A DNA stretch of 64,000 nucleotides from Nothopassalora personata (GCA_033816765.1 CM066290.1:2418001-2482000), one strand, 5' to 3'. Numbered from the stretch's first letter, positions 22,170-30,688 are shown. Notes: generated by a model not told the origin, from the sequence alone. Program-made: numbers and translations.

Positions 22170-22640
22170 GTGAACTTCTAAGGAGCAGCTTAGGTTGTTA
22201 ATCGTAGATTTCTAAGGAGCTACTTATTAACCGTAAACTTCTAAGGAGCTGCTTATTAACCGTAAACTTCTAAGGAGCTACTTAAGTTATTAACCGTAAA
22301 CATATAAGGAGCTGCTTAAGTTGTTAACCGTAAACTTAACCGTGAACTTCTAAGGAGCTACTTAAGTTATTAACCGTAAACATATAAGGAGCTACTTAAG
22401 TTGTTAACCGTAAACTTCTACGGAGCTGCTTATTAACCGTAAACATATAAGGAACTACTAGTCCTCGCTGTTCCTTATATGTTTATATACTTATAAACTT
22501 TTTAGGAGCACTACCGCTATTCTTAGGCAGCTCGAATGTATTAGACGGTAAACTTTTAAGGAGCAGCTCTAATATATCGATACTAAACTTTTAAGGAGCA
22601 CGACACCGTAAACATTTAAGGAGTAGCCCTAATGTCTTAA
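22170..22640 (+). repeat. Left subterminal array of TAAGGAGC repeats
   Basis: About a dozen copies of a degenerate word close to GTAAACTTCTAAGGAGC or GTAAACATATAAGGAGC, separated by short spacers such as TACTTAAGTTATTAACC. Most face the same way. The same core recurs in the middle of the element and in inverted orientation near the right end, which suggests sites bound by the element's own protein (inference). Confidence 0.8.
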
Positions 22641-23130
22641 GTAGATCTTATCGAAGATAGAACATAGATGTATAAGATTAAGACTAAGACAAGAACGATT
22701 AAGTAGAGAGCCGTATAGCGTAGGCAGTATTGTCGTTATAATACACTTAAGACGACATAGTAGAAAAAACAACCTAGCACCTATAATCTAAACACACCTA
22801 CTAGTGTACCCGAAACGACGGTAGCGAGCACACGGACCAATACCACCTATAGTAACACGATATGCTACCTCGTAAGGCGTACCCTTATAGGGACGGCATA
22901 GTAGTAAGCGTAGCTTACCGGCGTCGGTATCTTAAACCTTACCGGCTAAGGCCTACCTCGCGAGGTTACTTAACGCTAGACCCGAGCTAGCACCCCCTAA
23001 GCGACTAATCTCCCTCTCCTATAGCTATAAATACGTTAGCTATTAACCTTAAGCAGCATTGCAAGTTAAGAGTTAAGAAGACATTAACACCTTAAGTCTT
23101 AAGAAGCTAAGAGTTAAGATGCTGTATTAG
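22641..23130. other. RIP-degraded transposon interior, no gene read
   Basis: TA-rich, stop-rich sequence that keeps CpG words. No coding frame could be followed. It lies downstream of the minus-strand histone-tail gene and may include its 3' end. Confidence 0.4.
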
Positions 23131-23367
23131 CTCGTATAAATAGAAAGACGTACCTCGTCCGACATAGACATAGGCGTGCTAGCATTTAGCCGGCGATACT
23201 TACTAGGCTTACCCTTAGGGCGACTAGGGATACTATTGTTAGCGCCGACATTTATAAAACGGTCGCCGCGGCGACGTATAGTAATCTTAGGTGCCGTACC
23301 GGCAGTGTTTCCACCGCCGGTAGAGGGCGTAGTCGTGTTACTACTACTACTAGTGTTAGTATTAGTA

Positions 23368-23776
23368 TGTTATTGTCTCGTTCCAGGGCTAGTCTCAAAA
23401 GAGAGATAAGTCAAGTCACGTGGCGGTATTATTCTTTGGAGAGGCTGAAGCAAGCTGAGCGAAGATGAATGATAGGAATAAGAGTTGTATTCCAATCAGT
23501 GAGATAGTAACATGAGTTGAACGCATCAGAACCATAAGGGTTTCTAGCGTTCCTAAATACAAAGGAGATAGAGCGTTTGCTCTCCGTGCTCTCCATGCTC
23601 TCCATGCTCTCTCGAGATCACCGAGATCAACGAGATCAAGGAGATCACTTCAGTTGCTCTCTCGGTTCCTTGGTTTTATTCCTGCGGGTGAGAGAGCACT
23701 TCTCGGGCGGAAGCGCCCACCAATTGTGGAGGTCTGATTGGTTAGCTTCCTTCAGCCCCAGATCAGAACCGTAACA
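23368..23776 (-). repeat. 3' LTR of the young chromovirus
   Basis: 409 bp, apparently identical to 29389-29797. Contains a GAGATCA series with roughly 10-bp spacing and a GCTCTCCAT tandem series. The 65-codon open frame seen in both LTRs is not thought to be a gene. Confidence 0.95.
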
Positions 23777-23793
23777 CCATCCCCCTTTTAGCC
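23777..23793 (-). promoter_or_regulatory. Polypurine tract for plus-strand priming
   Basis: In element orientation the bases just before the 3' LTR read GGCTAAAAGGGGGATGG. The same tract precedes the LTR of the RIP-degraded relative (39214-39229). Confidence 0.8.
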
Positions 23794-23852
23794 TAGCTCT
23801 GTCCCAGAGCTTCATAAGTCATGTTTGTACTTCCTTTTCGTGTCTCGCAACG

Positions 23853-24416
23853 ATGTCTTTTTCCTCCCAATCCAAATCTACCGCTCGCCGCAAGAAGAAA
23901 GCCCAGCAGATCTTTCGTAACGGCGATACCGCGATGCGTCCGTGTGATTCTTGTCAAAAGGAGGGCTGTGTGTGCAAGGTGCACATCTCATCTGGTCGCT
24001 GTTCCGAGTGCTGGCAGCGGAATCTGAAGAGTTGCAATGCGAGGGTAACCGAGGGCGAGTGGAAGCGCTTATCGCTTCAGCGGAAGAAATTGTTGCAGGA
24101 ACTGGATGCCGCGAAGAGGATTCTTGGTGAAAGGTAGGATGCCTTAATGGAAGCGCATGCAAAGGAAATGCGCCTTCGTAAGCAATTGGATGCGGTTGAT
24201 CAGAAGGTTGCGGAGGGTCGTTCGTTGGAAGATCGGTTGTTGCTAGACGAGGATCCAGGGGCGCAGGAGTACGCTGTAGCAGACGCGGATCCTAGTGCTC
24301 CCAATCTGTCCTTGTCTCCTTGGACCTGGAGTGCTGTCGAAGGTCTTCCGGACGACTTCTGGCTTTCTCCTTCTGGCGAGACGGTGCCGTCGGTGGCTCA
24401 GCCGTCTCCTTCGTAA
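23853..24416 (+). pseudogene. Antisense Cys-rich ORF of the chromovirus, one in-frame TAG
   Basis: Transcribed opposite to gag-pol and convergent with it. ATG 23853 opens MSFSSQSKSTARRKKKAQQI, a basic N-terminus, then a Cys cluster with spacing C-x2-C-x4-C-x-C-x8-C-x2-C-x7-C (residues about 31-62, CDSCQKEGCVC to SCN) that looks zinc-binding. A helical, coiled-coil-like stretch (EWKRLSLQRKKLLQELDAAK) and an acidic Trp-containing tail ending VPSVAQPSPS follow. TAG at 24135-24137 interrupts it. The related copy has CAG there and the same total length of 188 codons, so a single CpA-to-TpA change inactivated this one. The function is unknown; a DNA- or RNA-binding accessory factor is possible. Confidence 0.75.
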
Positions 24417-24456
24417 GGGTAGTTATTTGTAAGTTGTGTCCCTGTTCTTATCAATC

Positions 24457-24528
24457 GGCTGGGTAGCTCAGTGGTAGAGCGCAAGCTGTCTACACTCTTG
24501 AGGTCGTGTTCGATTCCTACTCCAGTCG
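24457..24528 (+). tRNA. tRNA-like sequence inside the chromovirus, probably degenerate
   Basis: A 7-bp acceptor stem (GGCTGGG with TCCAGTC), TA, a D-arm GCTC-AGTGGTA-GAGC and the TTCGATTC T-loop are all recognisable. The anticodon arm is 19 nt with a 9-nt loop (TGTCTACAC), so no anticodon can be assigned safely. The T-stem has lost two bases here. The related element at 38477-38550 keeps a perfect 5-bp T-stem (GTAGG with CCTAC) and is 74 nt long. Position and orientation are the same in both copies, so it is an ancestral part of the element. It is unlikely to work as a normal tRNA. Confidence 0.5.
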
Positions 24529-24554
24529 TCCGTTTGCTCAAAAGTTACCATGTC

Positions 24555-27500
24555 TTATGGTGTGGTTACTTCTGAGCAAGCGCCGTTTTGATACTCCCGA
24601 ATCTTCTGCTGACAGTTTCGTAGGTTTTCTTTTGGTTCCCAGGTATTTTCTGATTCGTCGTATCCCTTCCATTTGATAAGGTATCGCTGACCCTTTTTAT
24701 CTAGGATTTTTTCGACTTCAAATTCGTTTTCTGCTTCCGGCTCGAAATGGAAGCTCTCTTGGCAAGGTGTTCTGGCGTCTGCGGGTTCCAGCTTAGAGAT
24801 ATGGAAGACTGGGTGGATTTTTGCGTCAGGTGGTAGTCGTAGTCGATAGTTAACTGGTCCTACGACTTTGTCGATTAAAAATGGTCCGACTTTAACGTGA
24901 TCTAGTTTCTTGGTCTGTCTTCTTGTTCTCAAATTTTTTGTAAGGAGATAGACCTTATCCCCCTTTTTTAGCAGAGGTGCCATTTTTCTCGTGTCCTGCC
25001 GTTGTTGAGACAGTTTTCGTTGTGCATCTTCGATCGCCTTGCGTGTTTCTTTGTGCACTTCCTTAAGAGTATCCGTCGTCACGATTGCTCTCTCGGCCTG
25101 TGGATGGGATCCAGGTATTCCGAATAGGTTAGGATCTTTACCAAAGTTCGCATAAAATGGCGTCGTTGAAGTTGTCTCCGATTTGTGGTTGTTTAGTGCA
25201 ATCTGCGCTATTGGCAGTAATGAAACCCAGTTGTCTTGTGCATAGTTGATGTAGTGTCGTAGGTATTGTTCTAGCGTTTGATTCATCCTTTCGGTTTGTC
25301 CGTCTGTCTCCGGATGATATGCTGTTGACAGCTTGTGTTTGATTCCGATCGTTCCCATAAGCGTCTTCCAGTAGTTTGATGTGAATAGCTTGTCTCTGTC
25401 CGTTATAAACGCTTGAGGGAATCCGTGGTATCGGATAAGTCTATCCAGTACGAGGTATCCGAGCTGCTCTGCATTGTACGTTTCTGATGCAGGAATGAAG
25501 TGTGCGTATTTCGTAAGTCTATCAACCATGACTAGTATCGTGTCGTATGGTTGTTTCGTAACTTGATCTCTTGACGGTGGGAGTTTCGTAATAAAGTCCA
25601 TTGTGACTTCGTCCCATGGTTTCGTCGGTGGTGTCCTGAACTGTAGGTGACCGTATTTTGCATGTCTCGCAGCCTTGTTTCGTTGGCAGTGTACGCATTG
25701 TTTAATGTAGCGTGACACCTTAAGTCTCATCTGTGGAAAGGAGAAACTGCGCTGTATTAGGTCCATAGTTTTTGAAGTTCCAGGGTGTCCATAAGTTGGT
25801 CCGTCGTGATGTTGTCGTATGCATTCTTCTTCTCGATCCTTAGGTACTTGGTATTTTCCTTGCGATATAGGGAATTGTTCGTTCCTGTCGCCTAATATCC
25901 GTACGATGTTGTTGAATTCTCTTGTGTTGGCACTAAGACTTCCGTCGGGGTTTGTCTTTAATATCTTATGTTGCACTGGTTCTTTTCCTTCCATGTAGTC
26001 GCTTCTTCGGCTCAGCGCGTCGGCGCGGCCATTCTCTCGTCCTGGAGTATATTTAATTTCGAACTTATACTGTCCCAGCAGCTCCGACCAGCGGGCTTGC
26101 CTTCGAGTAAGTTCTTTCGTCGTCGTAAAGTACGTAAGATTCTTGTGGTCAGAAAGAATCGTTAACTTCGGTGGGCCCTCGACATATACTCTCCAATGTT
26201 GCATGGCAGCAACAATGGCTAGAAGCTCTTTGTCATGGATGTCGTAGTTCTGTTCCGCTGTGGTCATTTTCCGGGAGTAATAGGCTATTGGGTGTCTCTG
26301 CCCATCGTGTGTCTGCGTTAGACACGCGCCTATTGCCATATCAGACGCATCGGTCTCGATGTGGACTTCCTTGCTACCATCGAATAATCGAAGCGTAGGG
26401 GCTGAAGCGCATTGTTCCTTGAGTTTCTTGAATGCTTCAATCTGTTCTTTTCCCCATTTCCAAGTGACGTCCTTTCTTGTAAGCATCGTCATTGGTGCTG
26501 CTGTCTTTGAGTAGTCCTTAATGAATTTCCGGTTGTAGTTCGCTAGTCCAAGGAATGATTGTACGTCCTTGACTGTTTTCGGTTCTGGCCATTCTCTGAT
26601 TGACTGTGTCTTTGCAGGGTCGATCGTTATCCCTGTAGTGCTGATAATGAAGCCTAAGAATTCGACTTCTTTCTTATGGAATTCGCATTTCTCGGGTGCC
26701 GTCTTGAATCCTGATTGCGTGAGTCGTTCGAAGACGTCCTGGACTTGTTTTATGTGTTCCTGTAGGGATCCTTTTGTGTAGACCAGTATGTCGTCCATGT
26801 AGGCGATAACGCATACGTCGAGTAGGTCTCTAAGTGTTTCGTTAACAAGGTCCTGGCAGGATGCGGGTGCATTGGTTAATCCCATTGGCATAACTAAGAA
26901 TTCGTAGAGTCCGTATCTTGTTCTGAAAGCGGTTTTCCATTCTTCTCCTTCTGCCATCCGTATAGCGTAGAAGGCATCTCGTAGGTCAATCTTCGTGTAC
27001 CAGTCCGATCCGGTTAATCTGTCTTGTGCTTCTTCGATGTTGGGTAGCGGGTATCGGTTCTTGATCGTGATCTCGTTTAACTTCCTGTAGTCTTGTACGA
27101 GTCGTAACTTCCCGTTTGCTTTTGGAACGAACATGCATGGAGTTCCTGCACTTGAGGTGGATCTTCTTATCCATCCTTTGGCTAGCTTCTCCTTCAGCCA
27201 TTCTCGTAGGGTCTGTAGCTCTTTCTCAGACATTTGATATAGGGGTCCCCATGGAGGCTCTTTCCCTGGCTGAATGTTGATCTTGTGATCCCATGGGCGG
27301 TGCTTAGGTAAGGCGGTTTTGCCTCTTTCCTCTTCAAAGAGTCGCGACCACTTGCGATACTCCTTGGGAATACTCAACTCTGAGATGTTAGTATTCTTCG
27401 ATGGTGCGTTACTTCCATCACTTCCAGTGACTTCGTGACCCGGCGGCCCCACGCCAGTGTCTGTCCCGGTCGAAGGTGGTTCTTCTGTCCTTCTATTCGG

Positions 27501-27986
27501 CGCAAGCTGTATCTCGTTTAGCTGTTTCCTTGCCTCATCTGCCAGTGAACGCTGCCACTGCGCAGGCTGAATGTCGACAACGCAATCGCATTCCCTAAAT
27601 GTGAGTACTCCTCTTCTCCAGTCGATTACTGGATTGTGCTTTCTCAACCAAGGCATACCTAATACTATGTCATGACTGGCCATATCAGTGACATCCAAGG
27701 TAACATTCTCGTGGTGCTGTTGGATAGCCAGTGGCAATGGTATCGTCTCCCATTCCACGCTAGGTAACGATGATCCGTTTACCGCGATCAACTCGTAACC
27801 CCATTTCTTCTTTAGGGTAGCTAACCCGTTTCTTCTTGTGAAAGACTCGGAGATAAAATTCCCCGCTGCTCCTGAGTCGATCATGACACTAGTCTTGTGT
27901 CCGTTGACGATTGCTTGTGTCTGGAAAACTGTGTTTGATGTCGATGCGTGAGCCTGAATATTGCATAACTCCCTCCGGTCGCTCAT
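24555..27986 (-). CDS. pol: Pol polyprotein: protease, RT, RNase H, integrase, chromodomain
   Basis: 1143 residues without a stop. The aspartic protease motif is IDSGAAGNF (residues 36-44). Reverse transcriptase has TKIDLRDAFY (331-340) and the active site YMDD (396-399). RNase H has IETDASDMAIGA (543-554) and DHKNLTYFTT. The zinc-binding HHCC (H726/727 and H734 to C764-x2-C767) starts the integrase, whose catalytic triad is Asp797 (MDFIT), Asp863 (FITDRD) and Glu899 (HPETDGQTE). A C-terminal chromodomain (EFEVEKILDKKGQRYLIKWK, about 1088-1135) places it among the chromoviruses, which target heterochromatin through this domain. It starts 2 bp after the gag stop in another frame, so expression would need reinitiation or frameshifting. 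All catalytic residues are present, so it may be active. Confidence 0.95.
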   Translation of the reverse strand: MSDRRELCNIQAHASTSNTVFQTQAIVNGHKTSVMIDSGAAGNFISESFTRRNGLATLKKKWGYELIAVNGSSLPSVEWETIPLPLAIQQHHENVTLDVTDMASHDIVLGMPWLRKHNPVIDWRRGVLTFRECDCVVDIQPAQWQRSLADEARKQLNEIQLAPNRRTEEPPSTGTDTGVGPPGHEVTGSDGSNAPSKNTNISELSIPKEYRKWSRLFEEERGKTALPKHRPWDHKINIQPGKEPPWGPLYQMSEKELQTLREWLKEKLAKGWIRRSTSSAGTPCMFVPKANGKLRLVQDYRKLNEITIKNRYPLPNIEEAQDRLTGSDWYTKIDLRDAFYAIRMAEGEEWKTAFRTRYGLYEFLVMPMGLTNAPASCQDLVNETLRDLLDVCVIAYMDDILVYTKGSLQEHIKQVQDVFERLTQSGFKTAPEKCEFHKKEVEFLGFIISTTGITIDPAKTQSIREWPEPKTVKDVQSFLGLANYNRKFIKDYSKTAAPMTMLTRKDVTWKWGKEQIEAFKKLKEQCASAPTLRLFDGSKEVHIETDASDMAIGACLTQTHDGQRHPIAYYSRKMTTAEQNYDIHDKELLAIVAAMQHWRVYVEGPPKLTILSDHKNLTYFTTTKELTRRQARWSELLGQYKFEIKYTPGRENGRADALSRRSDYMEGKEPVQHKILKTNPDGSLSANTREFNNIVRILGDRNEQFPISQGKYQVPKDREEECIRQHHDGPTYGHPGTSKTMDLIQRSFSFPQMRLKVSRYIKQCVHCQRNKAARHAKYGHLQFRTPPTKPWDEVTMDFITKLPPSRDQVTKQPYDTILVMVDRLTKYAHFIPASETYNAEQLGYLVLDRLIRYHGFPQAFITDRDKLFTSNYWKTLMGTIGIKHKLSTAYHPETDGQTERMNQTLEQYLRHYINYAQDNWVSLLPIAQIALNNHKSETTSTTPFYANFGKDPNLFGIPGSHPQAERAIVTTDTLKEVHKETRKAIEDAQRKLSQQRQDTRKMAPLLKKGDKVYLLTKNLRTRRQTKKLDHVKVGPFLIDKVVGPVNYRLRLPPDAKIHPVFHISKLEPADARTPCQESFHFEPEAENEFEVEKILDKKGQRYLIKWKGYDESENTWEPKENLRNCQQKIREYQNGACSEVTTP

Positions 27987-27988
27987 TC

Positions 27989-29371
27989 CTAGGGAGCTGA
28001 TCCTTTTCCCGAATGGTATGTGGTTCGCTGTGCTTCGTGCCTATGCGTCGCTCCTAGGGTTCCTCGTGGTTGCTGAGGCCAATACCCTGCGCCTGATTTC
28101 GCGGCGTAGTGGATTTGACACGAGTCTTGGTAACAGAATCGCCAATGAAGGCTTCCATGACCATTTCGAGACTCGGATTCGGTCTCGTAGTCGACTCTTC
28201 GTGTCATCATGTTGAACTGTCGTGGTTGGTTCTTCGCATCAAATGGAATGACCACCATTTGCTGCCCATGGTATCCTCCTCGTCCTTCTGAGGGGTCCAG
28301 GAGAGGCGTCGTGTTTCTGTTGCTAGCTCTCTCCTCCACTCTCCGAGTATAGTCGGTATCTCCTCGAGATCCAACGCTGCTCTCAGATTTACTAGTTCGG
28401 GGTTGCATCATATTGAATTGCTCGCGGCGCACCATATTTTTACCGCGGCAATCTCGCGCCATGTGGCCTTCCTTGCCACAGGCATAACATGTGAGTTTTC
28501 CTTTTCCTTTGAAGGGCTTTCCGTGGCCCCTACTCTTATCGATCTTCCGTCCTCGTTGGGTAACGTCCAGTTCCATTGGCTGTGGTCCATAGTAGGGTTG
28601 GCTTTGTCGTGAGAATTCTCCCTTCGCAACGTATCCTCCTAAGGGTCTGCGATCCGGAGCGTATCCTGCTATTCCTCCTACTTTGGAGTCGTATTTCTTC
28701 TCCTGGTGTCGTTCCCAGAGCTGGTCATCGATGTTGATCGACGCCTTCATTAGCTCTTCGAGGTTGGTGATCCGTCCCCCGTGTCTTATCAACTCGTCCT
28801 TGACGGAGTCCTTAAGTCCACGTCGGAACATAGTCATCAACGCCGTCTGGTCCCATCCGGTGATTTGTCCGTATTCTTCGAATTTGGCGGCATACTCTGA
28901 AGTAGACGTCTTCTGCTTTAGGTGTTGAATAATTCGTATGGCCTGTTGGACTTCGTTCGAGGTTCCAAAGATTGATTTCATCTTTTCTTTGAAAAGGGTG
29001 TAGCTCCTGAACATTCCAGTGGGGTCTAATCGTCCCATACCTTCAAGGTATTCCTTAAGGTAAGGTTTGATCCAGTTCTGCGCACTTCCGCGAAGGTACG
29101 TGATGGCGAAGATAGTCCTCTTATTGGCATCGACTGGGTTGAACATGAGATACATATCCATCTGATTGATCCAGTCGTCGAACTTGGCTCTGTCTCCATG
29201 GAAGAGGTCTGGCTTGGCGGCCTTAACGTCGTTCTTCCTTGGAGTAGACTCGTCATCGTCATCAGACTCATCGTCCTTCGTGGTGGTAGTCTGTTGTGGT
29301 GGCGCACGGCGGATGCTTCCTGCTTCGCTGGGGGCGGGTGTTCCCCTGCCAGCTGCTTGAGTAGCGCTCAT
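27989..29371 (-). CDS. gag: Gag, internally shortened
   Basis: ATG 29371 (MSATQAAGRGTPAP) lies 18 bp after the 5' LTR and gives 460 residues; an in-frame start inside the LTR is judged unused. The capsid-like region (KPDLFHGDRAKFDDWINQMD, LRGSAQNWIKPYL, EYAAKFEEYGQIT) is typical of Ty3/gypsy Gag, and one zinc knuckle CYACGKEGHMARDC follows near residue 320. The C-terminus lacks 212 codons found in the RIP-degraded relative, including an acidic EEDSSEGGESDTNDDNE segment. The junction sits at a shared TAGG, so an in-frame deletion is likely. Whether the shortened Gag still assembles is unknown. Confidence 0.9.
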   Translation of the reverse strand: MSATQAAGRGTPAPSEAGSIRRAPPQQTTTTKDDESDDDDESTPRKNDVKAAKPDLFHGDRAKFDDWINQMDMYLMFNPVDANKRTIFAITYLRGSAQNWIKPYLKEYLEGMGRLDPTGMFRSYTLFKEKMKSIFGTSNEVQQAIRIIQHLKQKTSTSEYAAKFEEYGQITGWDQTALMTMFRRGLKDSVKDELIRHGGRITNLEELMKASINIDDQLWERHQEKKYDSKVGGIAGYAPDRRPLGGYVAKGEFSRQSQPYYGPQPMELDVTQRGRKIDKSRGHGKPFKGKGKLTCYACGKEGHMARDCRGKNMVRREQFNMMQPRTSKSESSVGSRGDTDYTRRVEERASNRNTTPLLDPSEGRGGYHGQQMVVIPFDAKNQPRQFNMMTRRVDYETESESRNGHGSLHWRFCYQDSCQIHYAAKSGAGYWPQQPRGTLGATHRHEAQRTTYHSGKGSAP

Positions 29372-29388
29372 CCTGAGGGCGTTCAAAG
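29372..29388 (-). promoter_or_regulatory. Primer-binding region, atypical
   Basis: Directly after the 5' LTR the element reads CTTTGAACGCCCTCAGG. It does not begin with TGG, as expected if a tRNA 3' CCA end were the primer. Its TTGAACGC is complementary to GCGTTCAA inside the LTR (29538-29545), which would allow Tf1-like self-priming. This is inference. Confidence 0.4.
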
Positions 29389-29797
29389 TGTTATTGTCTC
29401 GTTCCAGGGCTAGTCTCAAAAGAGAGATAAGTCAAGTCACGTGGCGGTATTATTCTTTGGAGAGGCTGAAGCAAGCTGAGCGAAGATGAATGATAGGAAT
29501 AAGAGTTGTATTCCAATCAGTGAGATAGTAACATGAGTTGAACGCATCAGAACCATAAGGGTTTCTAGCGTTCCTAAATACAAAGGAGATAGAGCGTTTG
29601 CTCTCCGTGCTCTCCATGCTCTCCATGCTCTCTCGAGATCACCGAGATCAACGAGATCAAGGAGATCACTTCAGTTGCTCTCTCGGTTCCTTGGTTTTAT
29701 TCCTGCGGGTGAGAGAGCACTTCTCGGGCGGAAGCGCCCACCAATTGTGGAGGTCTGATTGGTTAGCTTCCTTCAGCCCCAGATCAGAACCGTAACA
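29389..29797 (-). repeat. 5' LTR of the young chromovirus
   Basis: 409 bp, apparently identical to 23368-23776, followed by the duplicated TAGTA. It should contain the element's promoter; no clear TATA box was singled out. Confidence 0.95.
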
Positions 29798-30303
29798 TAG
29801 TAGTGCTATAGTAACATATTAGCGATAAGTTCTTAAGATCGATACGGAGTTAAGATTATAAGCTAAGCTTACTAAGAGTAAGACTTACGTAGGAGTAGAA
29901 GATAGGCCGGTAGCGCCCTCGTTATAGTTAGTATTGCTACGTATGTATAGTTAGCACTCGCTTAAGGACTACTTAATGCTTATCGAAAGCTTAGCGACAT
30001 AAGACTTATAAGTCCTCGCCGCTACTAAAGTTATCTACCTAGAAGCCGCTAGTGTCGCTATCTACCTAGAAGCCGCTAGTGTCGCCGCCGCCGCCGCCGA
30101 AGTCGTCGTCGTCTTAGCTATAGTATAATGTTAGTATACATTCTTCGCGAGTCGAGAGCTTAAGTCGAGAGCTTAAGTCGAGCTTAACTTAAGAATAGAA
30201 GACTAAAGACGTATATAATTAGGCCGTTACCTTATAGCTCGAAAGCCGGAGCGGCATCTTACTACTGTTACTACTGCTAGGTAGGCGCGGTAGGTAATAG
30301 TAC

Positions 30304-30452
30304 GGACTTACGAGTAGCCTTAGAGGCGCGCTTCTTACGTAGGGCCTTATTACTAGTAGACTTACGAGCGGCCTTAGAGGCGAGTTACTTACGTAGGGCC
30401 TTACTACTAGTAGACTTACGAGCGACCTTAGAGGCGAGCTACTTACGGGCAC
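30304..30452 (-). repeat. 54-bp tandem repeat encoding an H3-tail-like peptide
   Basis: Read on the minus strand, the units give ARK-stop-LASKVARKSTSSKALRK, then stop-LASKAARKSTSNKALRK, then KRASKATRKS. Undoing CpA/TpG RIP changes makes the unit ARKSTGGKAPRKQLASKA, which is H3 residues 7-24 in the fungal version (Ser22). Lysines equivalent to K9, K14, K18, K23 and K27 are all present. Confidence 0.75.
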
Positions 30453-30688
30453 GGGTAAAGGTAGCGGAGCGTCTAAATAGTGCGGTCGCGCGAGCCCTAG
30501 CGCGGGCGCGGACGGTACGGGCGAAGTCGCTAAAGACATATTAGCATACTACGGTAAATAATAAGGCCGGAATTAGAACTTATAGCGAGCTATCGTAGTA
30601 GAAGAAGTCGCTACTATAAAACTGTTAGCCTTGCTTAATCTTAATAAGTAGCCTACTCTTAAGCATAGCTTAGGAGCTATAGACCGAA

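Larger units (their letters stand above)
23368..29797 (-). mobile_element. Young Ty3/gypsy chromovirus, 6430 bp, 5-bp duplication TAGTA
   Basis: Two 409-bp LTRs (TGTTACGG...CAATAACA in element orientation) appear identical and are flanked by TAGTA on both sides (23363-23367 and 29798-29802). Internal order is gag, pol, then, antisense, a tRNA-like sequence and an extra ORF, then a polypurine tract and the 3' LTR. It is inserted in the H3-tail gene of the TIR transposon. Unlike everything around it, it lacks RIP mutations, so it arrived after the last round of RIP on this locus. Compared with its RIP-degraded relative at 32.6 kb it lacks 636 bp inside gag. Confidence 0.95.
23130..30560 (-). 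pseudogene. Degraded gene with tandem histone H3-tail repeats, split by a young LTR element
   Basis: One minus-strand frame runs from about 30560 down to 29803 and the gene's end continues at 23367-23130 beyond the inserted retrotransposon; both boundaries are approximate. It opens with an Arg/Ala-rich stretch (FARTVRARARARATALF). Two and a half 18-residue units nearly identical to histone H3 residues 7-24 follow, then a Gln-rich TQQQQQQDAAPAFEL, an acidic DDDDFGGGGDTSGF repeat, and after the insertion a basic KITIRRRGDRFINVG and RPKGKPSKYRRL. In-frame stops are TAG or TAA where Gln or Trp would stand. Gly and Pro of the H3 motif read as Ser/Asn and Leu, as expected from RIP. No histone fold follows, so it is a tail mimic rather than a histone. 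Function unknown. Confidence 0.6.

Noticed and set aside
23577..23774. A 65-codon open frame present identically in both LTRs of the young chromovirus
   Set aside because: It is repetitive (the CTCTCCATG and GAGATCA series), has no coding features and is identical only because the LTRs are identical.
30304..30452. A real histone H3 or CENP-A gene
   Set aside because: Only the tail segment is present, repeated, and no histone-fold sequence follows in any frame.
30219..30539. A 106-codon stop-free minus-strand frame rich in Pro, Leu, Ser and Val
   Set aside because: It is another frame over the H3-tail repeat; the repeat keeps it open. The frame encoding the H3-like units has a clear protein match and RIP-type stops only.
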